64,000 nt of DNA from Elysia crispata. Lineage: Eukaryota > Mollusca > Gastropoda > Plakobranchidae. The stretch spans positions 1,350,001-1,414,000 of the forward strand of contig JAWDGP010005686.1 of assembly GCA_033675545.1 (NCBI GenBank), read 5' to 3'. A program made the position numbers and the translations under genes. This document shows positions 51,101 to 63,699 of this stretch, piece after piece. Numbering within the stretch: the first letter of the stretch is position 1; each line of letters begins with the position of its first letter. The notes below the pieces were generated by a model. It ran no database searches. It was not told the origin of the DNA and worked only from the letters and a program-made list of their open reading frames with translations.

Positions 51101-54100
51101 GAGACTGCCAATCCCTCCCGTCTTATCAAAGTTATACACCTCTTCGCACTAGAGTAGGGCAGTACAGAGGAAAAAACATCAGCCATAAAACAATGAGGGC
51201 CGAGAGTAATCATGAAAAGAAATAAAAAAGAATTGGAGCCGAAGTCCTAGAGTCATAAGTAGATGTAATGTTTATTCTGCCGCTTAAAGCTTGCATAGGC
51301 CTATCAGGCTTTTTTCTCGCCCATCTCTCTTGATCTCTAGGTCTATGCTGCTACATCACAAGTGTTCACAAAACAATAAACCTCGACAAGATAAAAAATG
51401 CAGTTCGCAACTGTTCAAGACCCCTCTAAAGTTTATTGAAATAGCAATGCTTCGTTAGAAACAGTAATATCACCTACGGAGTCTGATGGAAAGTGCTGAG
51501 TTTACTATTCCACAGACTGTGTGTTTGGCCTGATAGTGATACACACATTGTTGCACTGAGCATCGGAAAAGGGTGAACGCCATTGCATTGTGACACACTG
51601 ATATGCTTACAGAAAATGCTGAGTTCAGAGGACTTTGATATAGCAATCGCAGGCGAATTTGCACTTAACATCCAGGTTTTTTTTAAATATTTTTTTCCAC
51701 AAATGCGGATTACCGCTAAAAATTTTATTTTCTTCCATCCGCGGATTTTCAGTTATGGATTTTCCCAACATTGGGTTTCTGCAAATCCCCAGAAAACTGT
51801 GATGCCTGCCAATAATGGAAAAAAAAACCCCGACAAAAACAAGAGTATTACTTTGTCCTAGGCTCTATTACCCAAAGAGCTCTTAAACAGGTAGAACAAA
51901 ACCGGAAGGGAACCAAGGACAGAAATTAAAGAAAGAATTTGAATTTAAATTCTCAACTTCCATGTCTCAGATGAGAATCTCAATAAGGGGATTTTTTTTT
52001 GTTGTTTAAAGGTATAAAAAGTAGATCTAACCCACAAAAAAATTTGTGACATCTATCACTGTTCCTAACTCTGTAATGGGTGTATTTTTTCCTTAATCTT
52101 TACAGATTTTTCCTAACAGAAGTCTGTATCTCCCAAAAAGTCTGATAAATTACATGAATAGTTTCTTTTTTATCATCAGAATAGAACTTAAACAAAGACC
52201 GAAAAATAAAGCGAAACACACAGAAAAAAAAATCCAAAGATAATAAAAACCAGCAGCTGTGTCGTCAAATCATTCTAATATCATTACAAGTTTGAGCACA
52301 CCCATCACAATTTCAAGACTTAAACATCTCATCTTTACAGTTTTCCACAATATTCCATTGGTTTTTAAACAGTTTACTTTCATTTTGTCAGATGCTGTCA
52401 TGAAAAGCATGTTTTTTCTCCAGGACAGATTCTAAGACATTGTTTGGGACCTACCTGCCTTCAGCTGTGAGGCAAACAGCACCATCTTGGGATATTTGGG
52501 CTGGAGCTTGTCATCAAGTTTCATCAGAAGCAGCAGTTGAGGCCTGAAACAGTTGGGGGAAATTGTTCACTTTTCTTGAGAAAACACATTTTCTTTACAG
52601 ATGCTGAAAATAATTTTACAAAATTACTCTTTTTCTTTTATTCGATTCCATTGTAGAATTTCTAAAAGTCCACCAATGATCTACAATTATTTTCTCACTC
52701 ACCTCCAATTTTTTGTATGTGGCGGTCCAGATTGCAAACGCAGAAGAGAGTAACGTGCAGCAGACATGGCCAGGCCTCTGATACCATCCCCCCACTCCTG
52801 CTCGGCACTGACAAAGTGAAACAAAGGAGAGAGAGGTTTGTCATGGAACAAGCAGCTTGAATGAGGGCTATTTTATGAAACTACTGTAGCTACATTGTGA
52901 CTATCACCAGATGCAAAATAATGTTAAGTTACTAAACAAAATTATATAAAAGACACACCTGAAATCCTGGGAACAAAAAATGAAATTGATTCGCAATAAC
53001 ACAAATTATTAAGCCAAGGTGAGATTTAAAGATATCTGAGAAGTTTGGATATACCAATAGATGGAAAAAAATAATCATTGTAAATAAAGTTGGAGATTTT
53101 TTCTTACATCATTCTGTGAAAATTTTCAAGTCGATGTTATGGGCTGAATCAGAATTCTGTGTTTATCTCTGCTCCCTTGGGCATTATGAAAAAACTACTT
53201 CGACAAAGTCTATTGCTGTATTACAGCCACTTCTCTTGATTGCTCCTCTATGACTCCCGGGCGTTCAAGCAGTGGGTTGCACTGTAACCTTAGAGCACAG
53301 TCATTAAAGTTATGTGTGTCCCAACACTAATCTATCTAACTATGGGGCCAAATAGCATGCAGTAAGTAATCTAGTTTCATTTCCTTTCATTTTTGTAAAT
53401 TGACTACAGGCAGTGTTGTAGCATAATTTGATGAAGTGGTCTCTAACTAGAATAATACCTTCTGTTTTATTCTGCTATACAGAATGTCAAAGCAGTCACG
53501 CCAGCAGCATTTTCTATAAAGGTGATGACCTGATCTCCCTTGAATCGACAGATATCTTTTCAGCAGTCTTCTTCAACAATGTATAGTAAGTTTATAAAGT
53601 TATCTCCTCTTCCTGGCTCTGTAGAGCTGTACCAGATGATTATTTTTCCCTCTAATGTCTTCTAATGTGGAACTGGGGAGATAATTGTACTCACACATAC
53701 TGCACTGTCACTTGCTTTTATTAAAAGTAAAATAACATACCCTTTGTACTCGATATATCTGTAGATGACGAAAGCGATGGCCATGGCAGTGAGAGCATAA
53801 TACCAGCTTGAAATGAACATCATAACCACACACAAGGAGAGACCCAGCAGGGAGAGTGTCCTAAGGGAGATGATCAATTATACACAGATACAAACCAATA
53901 CAGTATGATGAACGCAGTACTCCACAGTGGGATCATGGCTATACAACAAGGGGCAAAATTTCAATGCGATACTGAAAATCAATTAAGTGTCACAAACTTA
54001 TTTACAAATTATTATCCTTTTAGTTAAGTTTACTAGGAATGAAAGACCTACCAGTGGTAGAACCTGAAGCGGGGACGCCAGTTGGGCGTCTGCAGCAGTG

Positions 54101-57100
54101 TCTGGAGAGCACAGGCCATGTTGACAAAGCCATAGCACATCAGGAAGAACCTTGAAACCAAAAAGATAAAGTTCACTAGAAAAATCTTCACAAGTAAAAA
54201 ATCAAAATGTTGTAAGTCCTTTACAACTAGTTCTTGGTCATATACCATTAAATGGTCATAATTGAAAATGGATTGATCAGCTAAAATAATGAGGGATAAA
54301 GTTTGTGTTTGAAACTCTGCATTTCACCTCTTTCCAAATATCCCTGTTTTGTGCATTTAAAAAAATTAAACACTATTATTTTAATTAATGACATTAGCAG
54401 TTTCTGTATTTTTTCATGTGCCACCTTTGCAAAAGCATTTGGATAGAACATAATTATCTGCAATTATCTAATCCAAATGTATTTTTCTCTTTCTTTACTT
54501 TGGAGATAGAAAACTACCGATGTTTACTTGATCATCTCCAGAGTTCCATATTTTTAATCATTGTAATAAAAAGAGGCAGAAGAAAAATATTCAATGTAAT
54601 TATGCCAGAACTGCAAAGACTAGACTTAACTTGTCCATATTACAGATTGCATACGAGTCTTGTGATCTAAACCCTGTATCTAGACCCATAACATGATTTT
54701 TTTTTGTTTTCCACTGGGCCTTTCCCTTCTCAACAATTGTTTCACTGAGGGGCCAAACAAAATTTTGTATGTTACAAGGTAAGTGCCTTAAACTGTCAAA
54801 AAAAAGAATTTAAATTATGAATTCTTTGAGGTTATCCTTCAATCACATTTAGTACTCACATGGTAATGATCGGGGCCACATAGTCCAAATTCCCCACCAA
54901 GATTCCGAGCTCGGAGATAAAGCAGGTCATGAGGAGGGCTCTCACCGGCTCACCCTTCTTGCTTGTTACACTGAACACCCGCAGAAACGGGATCACGCCA
55001 TCCTTGGCAATTGCCTGCATTAGTCGAGGGGCTCCTACAATATGGAGGCGACATATGGGAAAAGTCTAGCCTTTGATCATTTGGCAACTAGTGTCACAGG
55101 AAAGGGTGAGATATGTGGAAGAGTCTCAGGAGAGGAAGAAGGAGGGGAAAATTCTGGAGGAACCATGGGAGTCGTAGGAAAAGTACCCAGGACTGAAATG
55201 AATCTCTCCATTTACTCAACATTAACTTCACTTAAATAAACCACTAGATAAATAAGCGCTTTCATGAGATGTTTTCCCACAAGAGCTGAGTTCTCTCCAC
55301 AAAAGTTTTCTGACAGACCATTTTCAATCAAAATACCTTTCTGTTCTGATCTCACAGAGAAGCAGCTACTGGAAACAGATCATCAATCTAGCATAAGGAC
55401 AAGATCTTTCATAGCTTATAGTTTGGCCCTCATCTTATACTTGAGTGAGACGAAGAAATATGTATAAAAATACATATATTCACACTTAGCTTAGCACGTT
55501 TACCACTAAACCACCACATAATGCCTACAAAATCATAATTTTGAAGCATGTCAGTTTCTTTGTATCTGCAGCACACTCTTGTCACCTGCATTGTAGCGTT
55601 TTTCATTTTGTCTCCTCACCTGTGAGTGACTGCAGTCCAGCTCCAAGGGTTGAGAGGAATGAGCCTATCACGATGACCCACTCATGTGGCCAAGCCAGTT
55701 TTCCAATGAGCAGACTGCCCCCTATGCTCTGGCCATATCTGTAGAGGGTAGAGGGTACACAAATCAGTTTTTCAGATTGTTATTTATTAAGAGGAACTTT
55801 TAATTTTGTTTAAACTATAACTCATTGAAAGCAACAATTTATAAGAAGGATAAATGTTGATAGAAATAGTTTACTTTAAGCATTTAGCATTTTCTCAGAG
55901 GGGCTCATTATTATCGTTTGATGTCTAAAATAAAAAAACAAAAGGAAGTCAAAAGGTTAGATCAGCCTGTACACTAAGAGTAACGTCAGTATTTCTCTGA
56001 TTCAACAACAACAGCAAGAAATAAAACTCAAGAACCATGAGACTGTTATTGTGACTACAATATAGACTGCGTAAGCCATTGCTCCTTACTTGTCTCTCAT
56101 GACGTCACCTTCGATACAGCCGGCAAAGAAAAGAACACTGGTGAGATCTAGGAGGAGGTCAAGGTCAAATTTGTATAACCATCATAGAGGAAGGTTTAGG
56201 TTCATATTTGACATTAATGTGCCTTAAGCATTTTGCAAATCTTTACCAATCAATATATTTTTTTTTCTTCTCTGTGAAAATATTATGGAACAGGCATGAC
56301 ACAGGTAGCTTAAGTGAGAGCATCTCCCTCTGCCTCGAGTTTTGTAGCAGTTTTCCCCTTAATGATGAGAATAGCCATGGCGAGAGAGATTGAGTGGGAT
56401 TCAATACAACACCTCATGTAAGGGTGGATCTGAACGTCCATCTCCTGCTTTGTAATATCACACTGATGGATGAAAATATAGCCCTGAACTTCTGGAAATT
56501 TCCTCTTAGTTTTTGAAGGGCATAAGAAGTGTAAAATGTAGGCTTGCTACAAATCAGCAAAATTCTTTAATTCAATTTTTTTTTCACAATAATAACATTT
56601 TTCATATTCTGCAGAATTCATGGTCATAAATCCTTCTCGATCAAGAAATTGCAATGCAAAGTGGCAACAATCAATCATTTATGGGTTGGAAATAGAGCAA
56701 ATCTCACATAAACCATCTGTCTATGGTATTTGCCTTAAGTGGTGTATGATGACCAGACACAGCTTTGTATTGAGTTCTAAACCCCAACTTGAAGGATACA
56801 CACAATAGAGGTGGTTGCGATCGCACAGATGGTGCCCATGGGGATCGACTTCTGGGCATCAGCAAGATCACCTGACCTGTTGGACCCGGCCATGATGCCT
56901 GTGGGAGCCAATCAAAATGGATTTAAGCAAGGGATTTAACTGAAAGCTGACTGTTCTGAGATATTCTATATACTTCAAGAACAGCTTAGGCATTTGAGAC
57001 CAAATTGTAAATTCTCCTTTTGAGCACATCTATAGGAAAATATAGAAAATACAAAAATAAAATAGGAATAATGGTACAAAATTATATTATAAATACACTC

Positions 57101-60100
57101 AAATGTGATATGACTTGTTTGTAACCGCGCAATCTGCTCAGCTGAGCACCAGTTAAAATGTTGTGCTACAATCTGCTCAGCTGAGCACCAGTTAAAATGT
57201 TGTGCTACAATCTGCTCAGCTGAGCACCAGTTAAAATGTTGTGCTACAATCTGCTCAGCTGAGCACCAGTTAAAATGTTGTGCTACAATCTGCTCAGCTG
57301 AGCACCAGTTAAAATGTTGTGCTACAATCTGCTCAGCTGAGCACCAGTTAAAATGTTGTGCTGATCACCTGTAACAGATGGAAAGTAGATGGCAAGTAGC
57401 ACCATGAAAGAAGTGGTGATCTCGGCGACGATCTCTCCTCGTGCCTCGTCTCCATCGCTGTCGGTTCCAATGGCTTTGTTAACCTCTGTGTAGCGGTTGA
57501 AAAGATTATCTGTGAAAAAAAATACAAATACATCAGCGAATATAGAATGAAGGTAAAACAATGTTTTCCATCACAACATGCAGACTTTAGACTATGTACA
57601 TTACATGCAACAGCTAAATCCACTTATATTTAGATAAGAATATATTCAAACAGAAGTGCGAAACATACTTTCTCTATCATGCTTAGATCTTGTGAGCTTG
57701 GGCTGAGTAATGCAGGATATAAATCTGTTTCTAAGACCCGCACAACTCAACATTCACATCTGGCAAGACTAGAAATGCAATAAACAACCCTAAACAGTTT
57801 ATGACCCTTGTGGGTGGATTGAAAACAAATACTTAGGTGAATTCCTTCTACAAAGAGATTACAATTTGGCTTTTGGGTGCTTTAAAAGAACTCAAAACCT
57901 CCGAATCTGAGGCCTGACACAACCCTCACTTTGAAAAGAGATGTAAAAGTAGATTAGAAAGGTTTGCTTGCTATGGCATTCCCTGTACCAGACACAGAAC
58001 TTGCCTCAAGCTGGAGAGGACAACACCTGTATCAGCAATTCTAACTTAGTTCACTGATTGTTTGAAGATATTCTACATGGTACAATAAGTTCATTTCTAG
58101 CACATTGCAAAACTTTGATGACTTTATTTAGGACTCCTATTTGATCTATACTGATACACGATAACCTCAGGTTTAGCACTTCAAACTTGAACACTCAGCA
58201 GGCTACACCAGATTAATGGTTTGCAACCCCTCAAAATGAATAAAATGTCTAGTTTTTCAAATTGCATTTGAAGTTTTGGAATCAAACATTTTAAAGATTT
58301 GATCAGGAAAGAAAATTTGAAAAAAAAAGTCCTTGAATAGTGAATCAGTAACTGAGTGTTTTAAATTAGCACTTTATACACCACCAATATATATAGCACT
58401 TTATACACCACCAATATATAACTGAGTTTTAAATTAGCACTTTATACACCACCAATTTATAAGCTAAAGTAAGATAATTTTAAATTAGCACTTTATACAC
58501 CACCAATATATAAGCTAAAGTAAGATAATTTTAAATTAGCACTTTATACACCACCATGCTAAAGTTAGATAATTTTAAATTAGCACTTTATACACCACCA
58601 ATATATAAGCTAAAGTAAGATAATTTTAAATTAGCACTTTATACACCACCAATATATAAGCTAAAGTAAGATAATTTTAAATTAGCACTTTATACACCAC
58701 CAATATATAAGCTAAAGTAAGATAATTTTAAATTAGCACTTTATACACCACCAATATATAAGCTAAAGTAAGATAATTTTAAATTAGCACTTTATACACC
58801 ACCAATATATAAGCTAAAGTAAGATAATTTTAAATTAGCACTTTATACACCACCAATATATAAGCTAAAGTAAGATAATTTTAAATTAGCTCTTTATACA
58901 CCACCACTATATCAGCTAAAGTAAGAAAGTTTTAAATTGCCACTTTATACACCACCAATATATACGCTAAAGTAAGATAATTTTAAATTAGCACTTTATA
59001 CACCACCAATATATACGCTAAAGTAAGATAATTTTAAATTAGCACTTTATACACCACCAATATATACGCTAAAGTAAGATAATTTTAAATTAGCACTTTA
59101 TACACCACCAATATATACGCTAAAGTAAGATAATTTTAAATTAGCACTTTATACACCACCAATATATACGCTAAAGTAAGACAGTTTTAAACTAGCACTT
59201 TATACACCACCAATATATAAGTTAAAGTAGGATAACATGATCTGAAGGACTACAAAAGGATCTAACTTGCTGTTTCTATGAAAAACCTATCTTTTATTAC
59301 TCTTTAAATCCATATTATTTAGCAGAGCCCTCAGAGCCTTGTATTCTCGAGTTGAGCTCCACATAAACGTTATTTATTATTATTCTGAAATCAAATTAGT
59401 TCGCAAAATGTTCCACTTTTGCTGTTTTCAATTACCTTGAATCTATTTAATTGATTTTTTTTCAAACTTTAAACAGAAATGTCCCTGATGAAGTCATTAC
59501 AAGCGGCTTTAAGTCAAACTCTTGAGCACTCGTCTTGCTACCACAGACTCCAGTGAATGACTTAACCTGCAACATGAAGTCCATTCAGATCTCATGGAAG
59601 TCATTCTACTGCAGGGTCGGTGTGATAGCCAGAGGACACACATTGTAAGATTTCAGTGAGGTTTAACAACTCACGGGAGGAGAGGACACACATTGTAAGA
59701 TTTCAGTGAGGTTTAACAACTCTCGGGGAGGAGAGGACATACACTGTAAGATTTCAGTGAGGTTTAACAACTCACGGGGAGGAGAGGACATACATTGTAA
59801 GATTTCAGTGAGGTTTAACAAATCACGGTAGAGGACGAACATTGTAAGATTTCAGTGAGGTTTAACAACTCACAGGGAGGAGAGGACACACATTGTAAAA
59901 TTTCAGTGAGGTTTAACAACTCACGGGGAGGAGAGGACATACACTGTAACATTTCAGGAGGTTTAACAACTCACGGTAGAGGACGAACATTGTAAGATTT
60001 CAGTGAGGTTTAACAACTCACGGGGAGGAGAGGACACACATTGTAAGATTTCAGTGAGGTTTAACAACTCACGGGGAGGAGAGGACATACACTGTAAGAT

Positions 60101-61220
60101 TTCAGTGAGGTTTAACAACTCACGGGGAGGAGAGGACATACACTGTAAGATTTCAGTGAGGTTTAACAACTCACGGGGAGGAGAGGACATACACTGTAAG
60201 ATTTCAGTGAGGTTTAACAACTCACGGGGAGGAGAGGACATACATTGTAAGATTTCAGTGAGGTTTAACAACTCACGGGGAGGAGAGGACACACATTGTA
60301 AGATTTCAGGAGGTTTAACAATTCACGGTAGAGGACGAACATTGTAAGATTTCAGTGAGGTTTAATAACTCACGGGGAGGAGAGGACACACATTGTAAGA
60401 TTTCAGTGAGGTTTAACAACTCACGGTAGAGGACGAACATTGTAAGATTTCAGTGAGGTTTAACAACTCACGGTAGAGGACGAACATTGTAAGATTTCAG
60501 TGAGGTTTAACAACTCACGGTAGAGGACGAACATTGTAAGATTTCAGTGAGGTTTAACAACTCACGGTAGAGGACGAACATTGTAAGATTTCAGTGAGGT
60601 TTAACAACTCACGGTAGAGGACGAACATTGTAAGATTTCAGTGAGGTTTAACAACTCACGGGGAGGAGAGGACACACATTGTAAGATTTCAGTGAGGTTT
60701 AACAACTCACGGTAGAGGACGAACATTGTAAGATTTCAGTGAGGTTTAACAACTCACGGTAGAGGACGAACATTGTAAGATTTCAGTGAGGTTTAACAAC
60801 TCACGGGGAGGAGAGGACACACATTGTAAGATTTCAGTGAGGTTTAACAACTCACGGGGAGGAGAGGACATACATTGTAAGATTTCAGTGAGGTTTAACA
60901 ACTCACGGGGAGGAGAGGACACACATTGTAAAATTTCAGTGAGGTTTAACAACTCACGGGGAGGAGAGGACATACATTGTAAGATTTTAGTGAGGTTTAA
61001 CAACTCACGGGAGAAGATTCCGCTGGGCATGCCAGGAATGGCCTTGACGAGCCTGGCTTCGGTGTTGGGGTTGTTGAAGTAGTCGCAAGCCTCGCTGGTG
61101 TTGGATTGATCCACGCAGTAGTGATGAAAAATCGGGCCCATCACGTCCTTGGTACACATCATGGTACCGTTCAGCATCACAGAGTCCTGGGTGAGCAGGC
61201 GGTCTCCCAGCATACACACC
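42058..61220 (-). CDS. kcc: K-Cl cotransporter, C-terminal 20 exons (SLC12A4-7 family)
   Basis: Electroneutral K+ and Cl- symporter of the plasma membrane, used in cell-volume and neuronal chloride control. Twenty exons join in frame: 61009-61220, 57369-57509, 56800-56898, 56090-56147, 55620-55738, 54860-55034, 54052-54150, 53741-53860, 52703-52807, 52455-52543, 49422-49501, 48720-48808, 48098-48204, 47279-47395, 46591-46680, 45541-45632, 43984-44082, 43146-43312, 42645-42778, 42058-42149. Every junction phase agrees, giving 2284 nt and about 760 residues. They cover the large extracellular loop, the later membrane helices and the whole cytosolic C-terminus. Diagnostic motifs: [47 protein letters not shown] and the ending EVITIYS. 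The N-terminal ~300 residues lie beyond 64000, because nothing matching them was found in 61221-64000. Introns after exons 3, 14, 15 and 19 look U12-type. The paralogue cannot be told; invertebrates often have one. Confidence 0.96.
42150..42644 (-). other. U12-type GT-AG intron (last intron of kcc)
   Basis: Starts GTATCCTTG; TTCTTAAC places the branch A 14 nt before the AG end. Length 495 bp. Confidence 0.85.
42645..42778 (-). CDS. kcc: kcc visible exon 19: regulatory Thr site
   Basis: Encodes [19 protein letters not shown] to TDSGELN. The Thr in RRMHTAV corresponds to the well-known WNK/SPAK-controlled site (Thr1048 of human KCC3). Acceptor CCTGTAG, donor T/GTATCCTTG (U12-type). Confidence 0.93.
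43146..43312 (-). CDS. kcc: kcc visible exon 18: variable cytosolic linker
   Basis: Encodes [20 protein letters not shown], an acidic Ser/Thr-rich stretch, then [18 protein letters not shown]. It lies where vertebrate proteins have their most variable and phospho-regulated segment. The acceptor (TGATGGCAG) was chosen because it alone fits phase 0; its start is less sure than for other exons. Confidence 0.8.
43984..44082 (-). CDS. kcc: kcc visible exon 17
   Basis: Encodes [19 protein letters not shown] then [14 protein letters not shown]. Acceptor TTCATAG, donor GGG/GTGAGA. The first part is highly conserved; the second is a variable linker. Confidence 0.88.
45165..45500. repeat. Degenerate ~80-bp tandem repeat
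   Basis: About four diverged copies around ACTTTTACTAATACACTACC followed by CATCACA and CATAA. Lies in the intron between exons 16 and 17. Confidence 0.7.
45541..45632 (-). CDS. kcc: kcc visible exon 16
   Basis: Encodes [20 protein letters not shown] to VDVVEM. Acceptor CCTATCAG, 15 nt after the U12-type branch site GCCTTAAC. Donor ATG/GTGGGT. Confidence 0.93.
45633..46590 (-). other. U12-type GT-AG intron (exons 15-16)
   Basis: Starts GTATCCTTT and carries CCTTAAC 15 nt before the AG end. Contains the 51-bp array at 45820-46075. Length 958 bp. Confidence 0.88.
45820..46075. repeat. 51-bp minisatellite, five copies
   Basis: Unit around GATGCCCATTGTGCTGACAG. Copies differ at TGTCGG/TGTCAG and GGTG/GATG. 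Inside the U12-type intron between exons 15 and 16. Frames stay open on both strands because 51 is a multiple of three. Confidence 0.95.
46591..46680 (-). CDS. kcc: kcc visible exon 15, flanked by two U12-type introns
   Basis: Encodes the end of His then [20 protein letters not shown] to RIFTVA. The acceptor is CCCCCAC (AC end) 13 nt after TCCTTGAC. The donor is C/GTATCCTTT, a perfect U12-type site. Confidence 0.93.
46681..47278 (-). other. U12-type AT-AC intron (exons 14-15)
   Basis: Starts ATATCCTTT, ends CCCCCAC, with TCCTTGAC giving a branch A 13 nt from the end. Length 598 bp. Confidence 0.9.
47279..47395 (-). CDS. kcc: kcc visible exon 14
   Basis: Encodes [19 protein letters not shown] to IDVWWIV plus the first base of His. 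The intron begins ATATCCTTT, the consensus of U12-type AT-AC donors. No GT donor in this area would keep the conserved IVHDGG sequence. Confidence 0.94.
48098..48204 (-). CDS. kcc: kcc visible exon 13
   Basis: Encodes [20 protein letters not shown] to SFKTFL. Acceptor TTTCGCAG, donor AG/GTAAAG. Confidence 0.95.
48720..48808 (-). CDS. kcc: kcc visible exon 12
   Basis: Encodes [20 protein letters not shown] to EGLCQ. Acceptor GACCACCAG, donor CT/GTAAGT. Confidence 0.92.
49422..49501 (-). CDS. kcc: kcc visible exon 11
   Basis: Encodes [20 protein letters not shown] to AARQ. The acceptor GTCCTCAG is the first of ten tandem copies (see the 53-bp array). Donor CAG/GTGTGC. Confidence 0.94.
49502..50032. 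repeat. 53-bp minisatellite carrying a 3' splice site
   Basis: Ten 53-bp copies starting at 49504, 49557, 49610 and so on to 49981. On the minus (coding) strand each contains TTGTGTGTCCTCAG or its GTTCTCAG variant, equal to the real acceptor of exon 11. The array abuts that exon directly. Confidence 0.95.
50478..50705 (-). other. Intronic open frame of unknown nature
   Basis: 75 codons in the intron between exons 10 and 11, with a protein-like composition (Asn, Thr, Ser, Gln, Glu, Lys balanced; not low complexity). No homology recognised and no clear splice sites. Possibly a mobile-element remnant. Confidence 0.2.
51460..51860. mobile_element. Possible pogo/Tigger-like DNA transposon remnant
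   Basis: Contains ATCCGCGGATTTTCAGTTAT followed by GGATTTTCCCAACATTGGG and GCAAATCCCCAGAAAACTG, wording typical of pogo/Tigger-type element ends. No terminal repeat or transposase could be traced, so this is a resemblance only. Lies in the intron between exons 10 and 11. Confidence 0.25.
52455..52543 (-). CDS. kcc: kcc visible exon 10
   Basis: Encodes [20 protein letters not shown] to FASQLKAG. Acceptor TTTCAG, donor AG/GTAGGT. Confidence 0.95.
52703..52807 (-). CDS. kcc: kcc visible exon 9
   Basis: Encodes [20 protein letters not shown] and onward to PPHTKNWR, the start of the C-terminal cytosolic domain. Acceptor TTTGTCAG, donor AG/GTGAGT. Confidence 0.95.
53741..53860 (-). CDS. kcc: kcc visible exon 8: last membrane helices
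   Basis: Encodes [20 protein letters not shown] and onward to YRYIEYKG: the final hydrophobic helices and the start of the cytosolic domain. Acceptor CCTTAG, donor GG/GTATGT. Confidence 0.95.
54052..54150 (-). CDS. kcc: kcc visible exon 7
   Basis: Encodes [20 protein letters not shown] then [13 protein letters not shown], one of the most conserved stretches of the family. Acceptor TTTCAAG, donor TG/GTAGGT. Confidence 0.96.
54860..55034 (-). CDS. kcc: kcc visible exon 6
   Basis: Encodes [20 protein letters not shown], then a GEP-type linker, then [20 protein letters not shown]. Acceptor ATTGTAG, donor AT/GTGAGT. Confidence 0.95.
55620..55738 (-). CDS. kcc: kcc visible exon 5
   Basis: Encodes [18 protein letters not shown] and onward through [16 protein letters not shown]. 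The family's [11 protein letters not shown] motif continues in exon 6. Acceptor TACAG, donor ACAG/GTGAGG. Confidence 0.94.
56090..56147 (-). CDS. kcc: kcc visible exon 4 (58 bp)
   Basis: Encodes [18 protein letters not shown] plus part of Lys. Acceptor CTCCTAG preceded by CCTTGAC, a U12-like branch site. Donor AA/GTAAGG. Confidence 0.93.
56148..56799 (-). other. U12-type GT-AG intron (exons 3-4)
   Basis: Starts GTATCCTTC, ends CTCCTCCTAG, with CCTTGAC giving a branch A 11 nt from the end. Length 652 bp. Confidence 0.8.
56800..56898 (-). CDS. kcc: kcc visible exon 3
   Basis: Encodes [18 protein letters not shown] and onward to TTSIVY, the signature SLC12 intracellular segment. The donor is T/GTATCCTTC, a U12-type donor; using it restores the expected Tyr codon across the junction. 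Confidence 0.95.
57130..57364. repeat. 39-bp minisatellite with a 12-bp palindrome
   Basis: Six identical 39-bp copies, each holding the perfect palindrome GCTCAGCTGAGC (with the E-box core CAGCTG). The array ends five bases from the donor of exon 2, and its AGCACAAC end is shared with the intron start GTGATCAGCACAAC. Confidence 0.95.
57369..57509 (-). CDS. kcc: kcc visible exon 2: loop end and membrane helix
   Basis: Encodes HNLFNRYTE to FPSVTG. The end matches the conserved helix that finishes IFFPSVTG in the family. Acceptor TTTCACAG, donor ACAG/GTGATC. An acidic insert ([10 protein letters not shown]) stands where vertebrate proteins have other residues. Confidence 0.93.
58365..59235. 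repeat. 51-bp minisatellite, about 16 copies
   Basis: Unit AATTAGCACTTTATACACCA then CCAATATATAAGCTAAAGTA. Left copies are shortened. Lies in the intron between exons 1 and 2. Confidence 0.95.
59630..61008. repeat. 51/47-bp minisatellite carrying a 5' splice site
   Basis: About 27 copies, of 51 bp (GGGGAGGAGAGGACA type) or 47 bp (GGTAGAGGACGAACA type). On the coding strand almost every copy contains CCGTGAGTTGTTAAACCTC, the same sequence that starts the intron after exon 1. The array runs directly from that donor. Confidence 0.96.
61009..61220 (-). CDS. kcc: kcc visible exon 1: extracellular loop
   Basis: Encodes VCMLGDR to MPSGIFS: the long glycosylated loop with conserved cysteines and sequons NGT and NTS. 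The acceptor is AATGTAG right after a (CT)n tract that serves as its polypyrimidine tract. The donor is CCC/GTGAGT, and this donor is copied through the following intron. Confidence 0.92.
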
Positions 61221-61224
61221 CTAC

Positions 61225-63699
<2,475 letters not shown>

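Noticed and set aside
60746..61009. Treating the whole 157-codon minus frame as the true exon
   Set aside because: The conserved protein continues at exon 2 from the 61009 boundary; the repeat part is better seen as intron, with alternative use possible.
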